This document shows, piece after piece, positions 16,521-24,583 of a stretch of 64,000 nt of DNA. A program made the position numbers and the translations under genes. The notes under the pieces were generated by a model, which was not told where the DNA came from, did not search any database, and saw only the letters and a list, made by a program, of their open reading frames with translations. Position 1 is the stretch's first letter, and every line of letters starts with the position of its first letter. This DNA comes from Lachnoclostridium phytofermentans ISDg (GTDB lineage: Bacteria; Bacillota; Clostridia; Lachnospirales; Lachnospiraceae), in the NCBI RefSeq assembly GCF_000018685.1, contig NC_010001.1, forward strand, positions 2,744,001-2,808,000. The letters are read 5' to 3'.

Positions 16521-17603
16521 TTACTTACGTACCAAATACTTTCTCATATCAATCGCACATGCCACTAAGATGATTAAACCTTTAATGACATATTGCATGT
16601 TCATATTAATCGATAAGAAGTTTAATGCCACAAAGATAATTCTTAATAAGAATACACCCATGACAACTCCACTTATTTTACCGGTACCACCAACGAAGGA
16701 TACACCACCGATAACACAAGCTGCAATCGCATCACTCTCATAATTCAAACCAGTATTCGCGGTATTGGAACCGATACGTGCTGCTTCAATAAATCCAGTA
16801 ACACCATACATAACACCTGCTAATGTATGTACTAGAATCGTAGTCTTCATAACATTAACGCCAGATACATTTGCAGCTTCTGGATTCGAACCTACTGCAA
16901 ACATATTCTTACCAAATGTGGTCTTATTCCATATAAACCACATAACGATAACTACAACACAAGCATACCATACATAATTTGGTATCGCAACGCCTCCTAC
17001 CGATATCACACTTCCTTTAACAAACTTCGTAAATCTTTCATCTAAACCAGATAATGACTGGCCATTGTTACCATTAATCATCATGTACATTAATAAGAAA
17101 CCATATATGATTAACTGTGTTGCCAAAGTTACGATAAATGGATGAAGCTTAAACTTAGCAACAAAAAATCCGTTAACCCAACCGACAATTCCACCAACAA
17201 GTATAACAATTATTATAACTACAGGTATAGGAAGTACTGGAAGGTTAGGAAACATTTTTGTCGCATAAGTTACCGCTTGTAATAGGGAAGCGGAAATACA
17301 TGCGGTAAGACCAACTACACGACCTGCGGAAAGGTCCGTTCCTGTCAGTACAATACAACCAGCGATACCACAAGCAATTGGTAAGTTTGCAGCGGAAAGA
17401 CTGATGATATTTACAATGGATGGTGCAGAAAGGAAGTTACTATTCTTAAAGGAAGTATAAATAATTGCAATAATCAATAATATGTATAATGCATTATTTA
17501 ATAGTGATTCCTTCCAAAAAGTTATTTTACCTTTACTTTCTAAGCTTTTATAATCTGAATAATTTTGTTTGATATTTCCGATGGAACGTTGTATAGGATT
17601 CAT
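16521..17603 (-). CDS. mglC: Sugar ABC transporter permease, MglC type
   Basis: This 360-aa integral membrane protein of the BPD_transp_2/RbsC-MglC family has about ten membrane segments and the family's conserved GxLVGxxNG-type motif (VGGIVGWVNGFFVAKFKLHPFI). It forms the channel for a CUT2-class monosaccharide importer with the ATPase upstream (15 bp gap) and the binding protein. The family and the MglB-like binding protein suggest galactose, glucose or methyl-galactoside as substrate. Confidence 0.9.
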   Translation of the reverse strand: MNPIQRSIGNIKQNYSDYKSLESKGKITFWKESLLNNALYILLIIAIIYTSFKNSNFLSAPSIVNIISLSAANLPIACGIAGCIVLTGTDLSAGRVVGLTACISASLLQAVTYATKMFPNLPVLPIPVVIIIVILVGGIVGWVNGFFVAKFKLHPFIVTLATQLIIYGFLLMYMMINGNNGQSLSGLDERFTKFVKGSVISVGGVAIPNYVWYACVVVIVMWFIWNKTTFGKNMFAVGSNPEAANVSGVNVMKTTILVHTLAGVMYGVTGFIEAARIGSNTANTGLNYESDAIAACVIGGVSFVGGTGKISGVVMGVFLLRIIFVALNFLSINMNMQYVIKGLIILVACAIDMRKYLVRK

Positions 17604-17618
17604 AAGCTAGAACCTCCT

Positions 17619-19124
17619 CTAAACATATTTTGCAGCGAGCGCCATGATTTCTTCTTGTGTTGTATTTTTAGCATCTACTTCTCCAGCTAACTGACCTCCA
17701 CTCATAACGAGTATCCTGTCACAAACCCCAAGTAACTCTGGCATCTCAGAGGATACCATCAGAACTACTTTCCCTTTGTTCGCCAGATCAATGATTAACT
17801 GATAAATCTCATATTTTGCGCCAACATCTATACCTCTCGTCGGTTCGTCCAGCATGAGTACTTCTGGTTCTGTTAAAAGCCATCTGCCTAAGATAACCTT
17901 CTGTTGATTACCACCAGATAAGGAACGAATCTTCGTAAGTTGAGAAGGTGTTTTAATTCTCATGGAATCTACAGACCATTTCGTATCCTTTTCCATCGAA
18001 TTATTACTTAAATAAAACCTTACTTTTCTATGCTTCTTAAGACTTGAGATAACCGTATTTTCACGAATATTTAATATTCCAAAGATACCAGTAGCTCTTC
18101 TTTCTTCCGTTAATAAAGCAAACCCATTTTTAATAGATTCTCTTGCATTTTTATTACTAACTTCTCTTCCCTCTATTTTAATTACGCCGCTTTTTCTTGT
18201 AGCGATACCAAATATATTCTCTAACGTTTCCGTTCTTCCACTTCCATCTAATCCAGCTAACCCTACAATTTCACCTTTTCTAACCTGAAATGATACATCA
18301 TTTAACAAAGAATATCTCGCTGTGAGATTTTCAACTTCCAGGGCTACTTTGCCTGGAGTATTCGTCTTTGGTGGAAACTGATTTTTAAGTTCACGACCTA
18401 CCATAAGTTTAATAATGCTCTCTGTTGTCATAGTAATTGCTGGTTCTGTAGCAACCCAAGTACCATCTCTCATAACAGTTACTTCATCCGCAATCCTTAG
18501 AATTTCTGCCATCTTATGAGAGATATAGATGATGCCACAACCTCTGTTCCGTAGCATATTGATAATCTCAAATAAATGTTCTACCTCCTGCTCCGTTAAC
18601 GATGATGTTGGTTCATCAAATACAATAATCTTACTCTTGTAAGAAACTGCTTTTGCGATTTCTACCATCTGTCTTTGAGAAACCGGCATTGTACTCATGA
18701 TTTTCTTAGGATTTACATCGATTCCAAGCTCTTTAAATATTTCATTGGTCTCCCTTAGCATCTTCTCTTCATTTACTATAAGTCCGGCAGTTTTTGGATA
18801 TCTGCCAAGCCAAAGATTATCCATAACGCTACGCTTAAGGGCTTGATTTAATTCCTGATGCACCATCGCTACACCATGTTCCAATGCTTCCTTTGAACTC
18901 TTAAAATTTACTTCTTTTCCATTCAATTTAATGGAACCAGAATCTTTATTGTACATTCCAAATAAGCATTTCATCAGAGTAGATTTACCAGCACCGTTTT
19001 CCCCCATGAGTGCGTGTACGGTTCCACTTTTAACGGTGAGAGATACTTGGTCCAGTGCCTTTACGCCAGGAAATTCTTTGCATATATCTGTCATCTGTAA
19101 TAGCACATTATGTTCCATCGGCAT
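17619..19124 (-). CDS. mglA: Sugar ABC transporter ATPase, MglA type (two ATPase halves)
   Basis: This 501-aa protein has the duplicated layout of CUT2 transporters. The first half carries Walker A GENGAGKST and Walker B IIVFDEPTSSL. The second half has the degenerate Walker A GLDGSGRTE, an intact LSGGNQQK signature and Walker B VLMLDEPTRGID. It energises uptake through the MglC permease. The ribosome site is AAGGAGGATGCC. It sits between the binding-protein and permease genes in the standard BAC order. Confidence 0.93.
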   Translation of the reverse strand: MPMEHNVLLQMTDICKEFPGVKALDQVSLTVKSGTVHALMGENGAGKSTLMKCLFGMYNKDSGSIKLNGKEVNFKSSKEALEHGVAMVHQELNQALKRSVMDNLWLGRYPKTAGLIVNEEKMLRETNEIFKELGIDVNPKKIMSTMPVSQRQMVEIAKAVSYKSKIIVFDEPTSSLTEQEVEHLFEIINMLRNRGCGIIYISHKMAEILRIADEVTVMRDGTWVATEPAITMTTESIIKLMVGRELKNQFPPKTNTPGKVALEVENLTARYSLLNDVSFQVRKGEIVGLAGLDGSGRTETLENIFGIATRKSGVIKIEGREVSNKNARESIKNGFALLTEERRATGIFGILNIRENTVISSLKKHRKVRFYLSNNSMEKDTKWSVDSMRIKTPSQLTKIRSLSGGNQQKVILGRWLLTEPEVLMLDEPTRGIDVGAKYEIYQLIIDLANKGKVVLMVSSEMPELLGVCDRILVMSGGQLAGEVDAKNTTQEEIMALAAKYV

Positions 19125-19142
19125 CCTCCTTACTTACTCTGC

Positions 19143-19175
19143 AAAAAGCAGCTGCCGCCTAAGCAGCAGCTACTT
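19143..19175 (-). terminator. Intercistronic hairpin between mglB and mglA
   Basis: On the minus strand AGCTGCTGC pairs with GCAGCTGCT and is followed by TTTTT. It lies in the 66-bp gap after the binding-protein gene. Such partial terminators let more binding protein than ATPase be made. Confidence 0.7.
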
Positions 19176-19190
19176 CTCACGTAGATTTTA

Positions 19191-20294
19191 TTATTCACCG
19201 ATATAAGCAGCATATGGGATGTAAATCTTGTTGCTTACTTTAGGAGAAATGTTAAAGTTACTTGTATCAGCCATTAAATCTTTACCATTCTGAATATTCT
19301 TAGCAAGATAAGCGATTCCATCTGCCATACCTACAGCATCCTGTTTAATCGTACCAGTCATCTTACCATCTGCGATTAACTGTTTTGCTGCATCTGTTGC
19401 ATCTACACCGAATACTGGAATAGTCTTACAATCAGCAGTTCCTAAGTTATATCCTTTGTCATTGAGTGCGGAGATAACGCCTTCTGCCATACCATCGTTA
19501 TTACAGATAATTAACTCAATCATATTATTTGTAGCTTCACTGTACTGAGCAAGGTTTGTTGTCATATAGTCATTTGCTGCTGATGCAGACCAAGTACCAT
19601 CTTTGTCAACCTGATATTTATCAGAGTTTGATGAATCAAAGTATTGTAATGCAGGCTTTCCAGCTGCTGTGATTACTTTATCCGCATCTTCTACACCAAA
19701 CTGAGTACGATAGATAGCTTCTACGTTACCTAACTGACCCATGAACATTGCATAACTGATTTTGCCATCACCGTTTAAGTCAATAGCATCAAAGTTCTTT
19801 ACTACATAATCGCCTACCATTTGCCCTTGCATATGTCCAGCTTCCGGTGCATCTGTTCCAACGAATGCGCATTTATCATAGCTTCCTAACACTTTGCCTT
19901 CATCTTCATCAGATTCTACTGCACGGTTAAAGAAAATTACTGGAATTTTAGCAGCCTTTGCTTTCTCTACGATTGAATTAGATGCATCCATAGAACCAGA
20001 TGTTACAATATTTACAATCAATAAATTTGTTCCCTGACTAATTGCGGTATCAATCTGCTCATTCTGAGTAGTCTGATTGCTATTTCCATCATAATTCTGA
20101 TATTTGATACCTGCATCTGTTAGTGATTTATCAAGTGCAGTACGAACACTTGAAATATAGGTATCACTATATGTATAGTAAAATACACCTACATTTAAAG
20201 AAGATCCTTTACCTGATGTGCCTTTGCTTCCTCCACAAGCCGAAAGGCTAAACACCATAACTGCTACTAGCATGAGTGCCCAAAACTTTTTCAT
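19191..20294 (-). CDS. mglB: Galactose/glucose-type sugar-binding lipoprotein
   Basis: This 367-aa lipoprotein has a signal peptide with lipobox SLSAC, lipidated at Cys20. The mature part is a type I periplasmic binding fold of the MglB group (two Rossmann lobes, with the QNEQIDTAI and VDATDAAKQL segments). It captures a monosaccharide outside the membrane and delivers it to the MglA/MglC complex. The start at 20294 is fixed by GGGAGGT six bases upstream; the frame continues five codons further but without support. Galactose or glucose is the likely ligand; xylose is less likely. Confidence 0.9.
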   Translation of the reverse strand: MKKFWALMLVAVMVFSLSACGGSKGTSGKGSSLNVGVFYYTYSDTYISSVRTALDKSLTDAGIKYQNYDGNSNQTTQNEQIDTAISQGTNLLIVNIVTSGSMDASNSIVEKAKAAKIPVIFFNRAVESDEDEGKVLGSYDKCAFVGTDAPEAGHMQGQMVGDYVVKNFDAIDLNGDGKISYAMFMGQLGNVEAIYRTQFGVEDADKVITAAGKPALQYFDSSNSDKYQVDKDGTWSASAANDYMTTNLAQYSEATNNMIELIICNNDGMAEGVISALNDKGYNLGTADCKTIPVFGVDATDAAKQLIADGKMTGTIKQDAVGMADGIAYLAKNIQNGKDLMADTSNFNISPKVSNKIYIPYAAYIGE

Positions 20295-20357
20295 AAAAAT
20301 ACCTCCCAATCATAATTGTTGTACAAAACTGTTTAGTTTCGCTTAGTTACAAGAATT

Positions 20358-20363
20358 ATTATA
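20358..20363 (-). promoter_or_regulatory. Possible -10 box of the mgl operon
   Basis: TATAAT on the minus strand lies about 65 bp upstream of the mglB start. No good -35 box stands 17 bp further up, so an activator, perhaps the YesN-like regulator encoded at 30354-31952, may be needed. The rest of 20365-20610 holds no gene that I can see. Confidence 0.4.
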
Positions 20364-20615
20364 TGGAAGGTAGGTTAAAAAATATATACAATATCTTACA
20401 CAAAGGGTATAATATTTTACTATATTGCACAATTAAATATTGTTTAGTTACTGTATTTTGTGCATATTAACAGGTGTATTTTATTTTATTAATTCCAGTA
20501 GGCACAGTTATGTTGTTTCTATAAAATCTATTTTATCAATAATTAAATAAGTTTTTACTAGAAAGACTCTCCTTAAAATATTTGCTTCTATAAGCGATCA
20601 TATGTTCGTTTTTTC

Positions 20616-20644
20616 TCGACTTATTCCATATTTTATGCTATACT
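20616..20644 (+). promoter_or_regulatory. Predicted promoter of the toxin mRNA
   Basis: TCGACT (20616-20621) and TATACT (20639-20644) are separated by exactly 17 bp. The transcript would start near 20651, right before the motif GGTAACAGGAA. Confidence 0.6.
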
Positions 20645-20714
20645 ATCCTCAAGGTAACAGGAACGTAGGATAATCTCGAGTCTTGCCCTTCTATACTTTC
20701 ATAGGAGGAGGTGA

Positions 20715-20746
20715 ACTTCTTTCACTATATTACATAGAAAGGAAGT
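20715..20746 (+). promoter_or_regulatory. Hairpin hiding the toxin ribosome site
   Basis: ACTTCTTTC (20715-20723) can pair with GAAAGGAAGT (20737-20746) with one bulged G. The second arm contains the toxin's Shine-Dalgarno, so the leader can block translation. A second strong site (GGAGGAGGTG) at 20704-20713 leads only to a short dead-end frame. Confidence 0.55.
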
Positions 20747-20753
20747 GAGCCTT

Positions 20754-20861
20754 ATGATAACTATTTCGGATGCCTTATCTTTAATGATAAGTTTCGGTAT
20801 GCTCATCATAGCGTTACTCACATTTATTGTTGTATTAATAAAAATGCACAATAAAAAATGA
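20754..20861 (+). CDS. Type I toxin, holin-like (TxpA/BsrG-related) 35-aa peptide
   Basis: This 35-aa peptide starts with a short polar stretch ending in DALSLMISFG, continues with one hydrophobic helix and closes with the basic tail KMHNKK. That pattern is typical of the putative holin-like toxin family, whose members insert in the membrane and harm the cell when made in excess. The ATG follows AGGAAGTGAGCCTT. The stop codon lies inside the first arm of the terminator. The gene has its own promoter, a site-hiding leader hairpin and a predicted antisense RNA from the other strand, so it looks like a complete type I toxin-antitoxin locus. Activity is inferred, not shown. Confidence 0.82.
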   Translation: MITISDALSLMISFGMLIIALLTFIVVLIKMHNKK

Positions 20862-20900
20862 TTATCCCGCAACCTCCAAAGTAACGGATAATCATTTTTT
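20853..20900. terminator. Shared bidirectional terminator of toxin mRNA and antisense RNA
   Basis: AAAAAATGATTATCCCG pairs with CGGATAATCATTTTTT around a 15-nt loop. T runs follow on both strands, so both convergent transcripts can end here. Confidence 0.85.
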
Positions 20901-20945
20901 ATCACATTTTGGGCAAGCATAAGTTTTTAACTTATGTTTCCTGTT
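20853..20945 (-). ncRNA. Predicted antisense antitoxin RNA
   Basis: The promoter at 20952-20980 would start an RNA near 20945 that runs to the shared terminator, about 90-100 nt. It contains a small hairpin (CATAAG / CTTATG, 20918-20936) and covers the 3' end of the toxin mRNA. By analogy with RatA and SR4 it would pair with the toxin message and silence it. No expression evidence is available here. Confidence 0.6.
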
Positions 20946-20951
20946 ACCTAT

Positions 20952-20980
20952 ATTATAGCTGTTTTTAAAGGAAAAGTAAA
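20952..20980 (-). promoter_or_regulatory. Predicted promoter of the antisense RNA
   Basis: On the minus strand TTTACT (20975-20980), 17 bp and TATAAT (20952-20957) form a good promoter, better at -10 than the toxin promoter. The start would fall within GGTAACAGGAA. Confidence 0.65.
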
Positions 20981-21202
20981 GACTTCCTATAAGAAAATAA
21001 ACTGAACCAAAGCAAGAGGAACTCATTATTCTTTTCAAGCCACACTTATCGTCTCCGGTTCTTATAACTCATGCTTCTAATTACATTATACTCCCCTTTT
21101 TAACAGTGAGTTGTTTAACCTGCCACATAGTGTGGCAGGTCTTTCATTCTACTGTATATATGTCACCTAGGCTCTTAGAATATCATACTACTATTGCTTT
21201 AA
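20981..21202. other. Spacer with one hairpin
   Basis: No gene is visible. ACCTGCCACA pairs with TGTGGCAGGT at 21118-21140, a probable terminator relic for the minus-strand remnants upstream of it. Confidence 0.5.
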
Positions 21203-21589
21203 CTAAGCCGTAATTTTCTGATATCGTTCACTGTCAATTATCTCAAGCATTAGCTTCATTGGGTCCAGCTCGCTTGATTTTACCATATCAAATATTTTAG
21301 GTGATGAACTAGGAAGCCATTTTGCTATAAAGGAAATATTATTTTGTCCTTCCTGCATCGCCTTGATATCATCCGATATCTGTTTGGATATTAAGTCCAT
21401 TACTGAACTCTCGCAGGAGGTTCCAAAAAGTGAGAGTAAATCATCGTACCTACCATATTCAGATACATAATCCATATTCTTTAATACTGTTTTCGGATAG
21501 TTTAAGGAAAGCCAATTCATACAGATTCGGAAGATTTTACGCTCCCCAAGGCCACCTCTGATATCTCTTGCAAAGAAAAGTATTTTCAT
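21203..21589 (-). pseudogene. Fragment of a Ro60/TROVE- or DUF2828-like RNA-binding protein
   Basis: The 128-residue frame contains FFARDIRGGLGER followed by EYGRYDDLLSLFG and FIAKWLPS. These blocks are typical of the helical-repeat domain shared by DUF2828 and Ro60-like (TROVE) proteins, which are usually 450-550 aa and end in a vWA domain. Both the N-terminal part and everything after the helical repeat are missing. The fragment directly follows, in a different frame, a truncated rtcB. In bacteria Ro60-like proteins and RtcB often stand together in RNA-repair operons. The exact family (DUF2828 or TROVE) I cannot settle by eye. Confidence 0.7.
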
Positions 21590-22127
21590 CGACTAATCCT
21601 TCTTCATCCTGTTGTAATTCTATAAAATGATTACCACCATCGAGAGTCCCTACTTGATAATATCCCTCATCAATCTGCATCAATAATTCGCTGTCCATTG
21701 AATATTTCTCAATTTCATTCTTAGCAAAATCTAGGACATCACTTTCCTGCGGCTGCTTATGACGATTAAAGCCCGTTGGTATGTTTCGAAGAATATCGCT
21801 AATGATTGCCTGTAACAACGTACCGCTACCCGTCATTGTATCCCTAAGCAGATTTACCGGAATATTGGTTTGTATAAAGCCCATTCCACATCCAATATCT
21901 ACACCAACCGCATTAGGAATTACTACTCCTTCCGTTGCTATTACACCTCCGATTGGCATTCCTTTTCCTGTATGTGTATCTGGCATTAAGCAAACCCATT
22001 TATGTATAAATGGCAGTCTTGCAAGGTTCATTGCCTGTTCTTTACAAGATTCTTCTATATCGTCAACATTATCCAGCCAAATTTTTATTGGGCGTAACGT
22101 ATTTCCTTTTTCATAATATACGAACAT
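21537..22127 (-). pseudogene. rtcB: Truncated RNA ligase RtcB
   Basis: RtcB joins RNA 2',3'-cyclic-phosphate and 5'-OH ends using GTP and Mn. The first 177 or so residues are good RtcB: MPDTHTGKGMPIGGV, the metal-binding VGVDIGCGM and GTLDGGNHFIEL. The homology stops shortly after, and the frame runs into the Ro60-like fragment out of register, ending after 196 residues instead of about 390. The GTP-linked catalytic histidine region is lost, so it cannot ligate. One deletion that fused rtcB to the middle of the next gene, near 21595, explains the structure. Confidence 0.85.
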
Positions 22128-22141
22128 AATGCATCGCTCCT

Positions 22142-23346
22142 TTGTTGTTACTTCGTACCTATGATAACGAAAAACGCCGTATCGAGAGTTGGCTAGGTGA
22201 TCTGGTTACGTTTGGTACATCAAAAAAGGGAAAACAGATAACTATATCATTAGATAGTGGACAGCTTCCTGCAAATCCACTCTATAAAGCTTATAAATCA
22301 AAAAGCTTTACAGATAATGATATTTGCCTACATTTTTTTATACTTGATATTTTAAAGGAGCAACCGGGGCTTTCAGTTGAAGAAATTACTGACGGAATAT
22401 GTCACCGCTATGGTAAAATTTTTGATACCCAAACAGTTCGCCTGAAACTTAGGGAATATGTTTCGGAAGGCATTCTTCTACAGACAAAGCACGGTAAAAT
22501 GCTACGATACAGCCTGACTGAAGATTATCCTGATACTTTTTGCTCTGATATGAAAGAACTAATAGATGCGATTACCTTTTTCTCAGAGGCTGCTCCTTTC
22601 GGTGTGGTAGGAAGTTATTTGTTGGATCATATGAATATCAAAAATGATATCTTTCTATACAAGCATCATTTTATTGTACATACACTTGAAGATAATATTC
22701 TATTGGCTCTCTTAGATGCAATTGATGGTAGATGCCTTATAGAGCTGCTTAATTTCGGAAAAAGCAAGCAAGAAACTATCATTCAGGGCATTCCAATGAA
22801 AGTATATATATCAACACAGACCGGTCGAAGATACATCTTAATGTATCTTCCTAATATGAAGCGCTTTCAAGCCTTTCGCCTTGATAACATCAAATCAGTC
22901 AAATCACTCTCTATATATGAAGAATATGATTATTACAAAGAGAAATTTGATAAAAATAGTCCATTTTTGTTGGGGTGTGTCTTTTGGATCTACAGATCGA
23001 ACTAAACAATATGAAGAATTTAAGATGACTATAGAGATTAATGAACAACATGAGCAATATATCGGAACGTATAAAACGAGAGGGCAGAAACGGTACAATA
23101 ACTCGCATCTGCGATAATACCTACTCCTATTCAGTTCAGGTTTTTGATACAAACGAGATGATGAATTGGGTAAAGACCTATATTGGACGGATTATCTCGA
23201 TTGAAGGATCAAACAAACAGGTAATTAAAAAGTTTTATCGTGATATATATCGCATGAAAAGATTATATAGTAAGGATACAAAGGAGGTAAATCCTCCTAC
23301 TAAGACAAAGGAGGAAAATCCTCCTTACAAGGCAAAGGAGGATTGA
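22142..23346 (+). pseudogene. Broken WYL-domain regulator 1
   Basis: The remnant matches a WYL-type regulator of the kind found beside RtcB/Ro60 genes: a winged-helix part (FTDNDICLHFFILDIL, VEEITDGICHRYG) and a WYL sensor part (KVYISTQTGRRYILMYLP). Three lesions are visible. It begins abruptly at RTYDNEKRR with no ribosome site. The frame shifts near 22970, where the expected WGVSFG continues in the next frame. It shifts again near 23065, where ERIKREGRNGT follows in the third frame. The C-terminal part ends in a repeated Lys-Glu-Asn-Pro-Pro tail. It is divergent from rtcB by only 14 bp. Confidence 0.82.
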
Positions 23347-23350
23347 AATC

Positions 23351-23906
23351 ATGGAGCTTTTCTCAGAAATATACAGCTGCTATTATTCTGTTACCTCAAA
23401 AATATTACAAAACTCACCGCAATTTATTACCGGTGACTATCTTCCTTATCGCTTGGAGTACTCACAGAAGAATGATAGATTCCGTATTTATGTAACAAAA
23501 ATGAATGGTACAAAACCATTATCTCTTGGTACAATCAATTTATCTCGAATATATCATATTTATATGACAGATAAATGTTTACCCGGATCCTGTTAACATG
23601 GCTCGCATTTTTAAATGGAAGCGCTGTATCGAGCCTGTTACAATTGAAATTACTGGCGAACGAAATGGGATAGAGCGCTTTATGATGGAATTCGCAAGTT
23701 ATAAAAAACAGACTATAATAGACGATGAAAGCGGCAAGTGTTCGGCCACGTTATGGTATGATCTGCAGGATGAAACAGAACTCTTAATAAAACTCCTAAG
23801 CTTCGGTCCGATTCTGAAAGTAACTGGACCGGATCAGATGCTTAAGCAGATAGAGGAACGAATTAACAAACAGTATCAACTCTTATATCCTTATAGTGTA
23901 AAATAA
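23351..23906 (+). pseudogene. Broken WYL-domain regulator 2
   Basis: The first piece (23351-23596) begins like a second WYL regulator (MELFSEIYSCYYSVTSKIL) but jumps after about 25 residues to the WYL core (LPYRLEYSQKNDRFRIYV), so well over 100 residues are deleted. The C-terminal domain (CIEPVTIEITGERNGIERFM, ending with an LKQIEERI helix) continues in another frame from about 23585 to 23906. The first codons follow AAAGGAGG, so a short product may still be made. The pair of WYL genes in a row facing rtcB suggests a former regulated RNA-repair locus. Confidence 0.8.
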
Positions 23907-24247
23907 TTGAAAACACTAAGCTATATGAAAATACTATAAGTTATACCTTATCGTTGATATCTATAGTCAAATTTATTGCTTTAGGAAGATGAAATAAGTA
24001 AAAAGTTAATATTCTGATTTAATGAAAGTAATATTTTGCCTTTTTATTCGAAAGGTTTACAATAAGTTTTTTTAAATATATATCCTACCTATCTATAAAA
24101 AATAAATTACTCTTTTAGTTAAAATTTTACTCAATATAACAGCTAACCCCTTTAAAAGCATCTGACCAATGCTCAAAGGGGTTAGCTGCAAGAAGCCATT
24201 AATCGATTCTGATAACAGAACTTCATAAATCTTATATGATAATAATG
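23907..24247. other. Intergenic stretch with a strong terminator
   Basis: AT-rich spacer without a reading frame I trust. The only feature is the hairpin at 24141-24187. Confidence 0.5.
24141..24187. terminator. Intrinsic terminator
   Basis: AGCTAACCCCTTT pairs perfectly with AAAGGGGTTAGCT; an inner AGCA/TGCT pair extends the stem. It lies 60 bp beyond the small membrane gene and can also end transcripts coming from the plus strand. Confidence 0.8.
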
Positions 24248-24526
24248 TTACTTCTGTTTTTTTTCAATATCTCTTAAGCGTTCGGTCAAAGCAGAATCCT
24301 TGGAAATTAGTATCCTAATAATCTTTTTCAATACAACAGTAAGACTAATAAAGACAATTGGTACAGAAAAAATTAGGTAACTGCATATTAAAATGAATGG
24401 CTTAAAATCTGTTTGTAAAAGAATTCTATTATCATAGAGTAAAATAAGGGCTATTACAGAACATATTCCGCTTATCGTTGAAATCACTATGAATACATTT
24501 AATAATTTTTTTAATTCAGAGAACAA
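24248..24526 (-). CDS. Small two-helix membrane protein
   Basis: This 92-aa protein has two hydrophobic helices (about 8-32 and 43-66) and a charged tail (SALTERLRDIEKKQK). I chose the TTG at 24526 because AGGAGG stands 8 nt upstream; the GTG three codons earlier directly abuts that site. The gene follows the secreted protein at 24584-25996 by about 60 bp and is probably co-transcribed. I do not recognise the family. It may be a partner or immunity-like factor for the secreted protein, which is inference from position only. Confidence 0.6.
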   Translation of the reverse strand: MFSELKKLLNVFIVISTISGICSVIALILLYDNRILLQTDFKPFILICSYLIFSVPIVFISLTVVLKKIIRILISKDSALTERLRDIEKKQK

Positions 24527-24583
24527 TGCAATCACCTCCTCACAGTGAGCAAAAAATTCTTATTGATTCTTTTTAATATTATA

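Larger units (their letters stand above)
20653..20948. repeat. Nested inverted repeats flanking the toxin locus
   Basis: GGTAACAGGAA (20653-20663) and CTTGCCC (20682-20688) on the left are mirrored by GGGCAAG (20911-20917) and TTCCTGTTACC (20938-20948) on the right. The inner spacing is 18 nt on one side and 20 nt on the other. The arms could close a full-length transcript into a panhandle, or mark the ends of a small mobile unit. Confidence 0.75.

Noticed and set aside
16521..20294. CUT2 transporter considered as ribose or xylose specific
   Set aside because: The binding protein resembles MglB more than RbsB or XylF, and a galactokinase operon lies upstream; specificity remains unproven.
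20699..20920. Minus-strand frame across the toxin gene
   Set aside because: It has no ribosome site and lies over the predicted antisense RNA and toxin gene; the minus strand here is better explained as non-coding.
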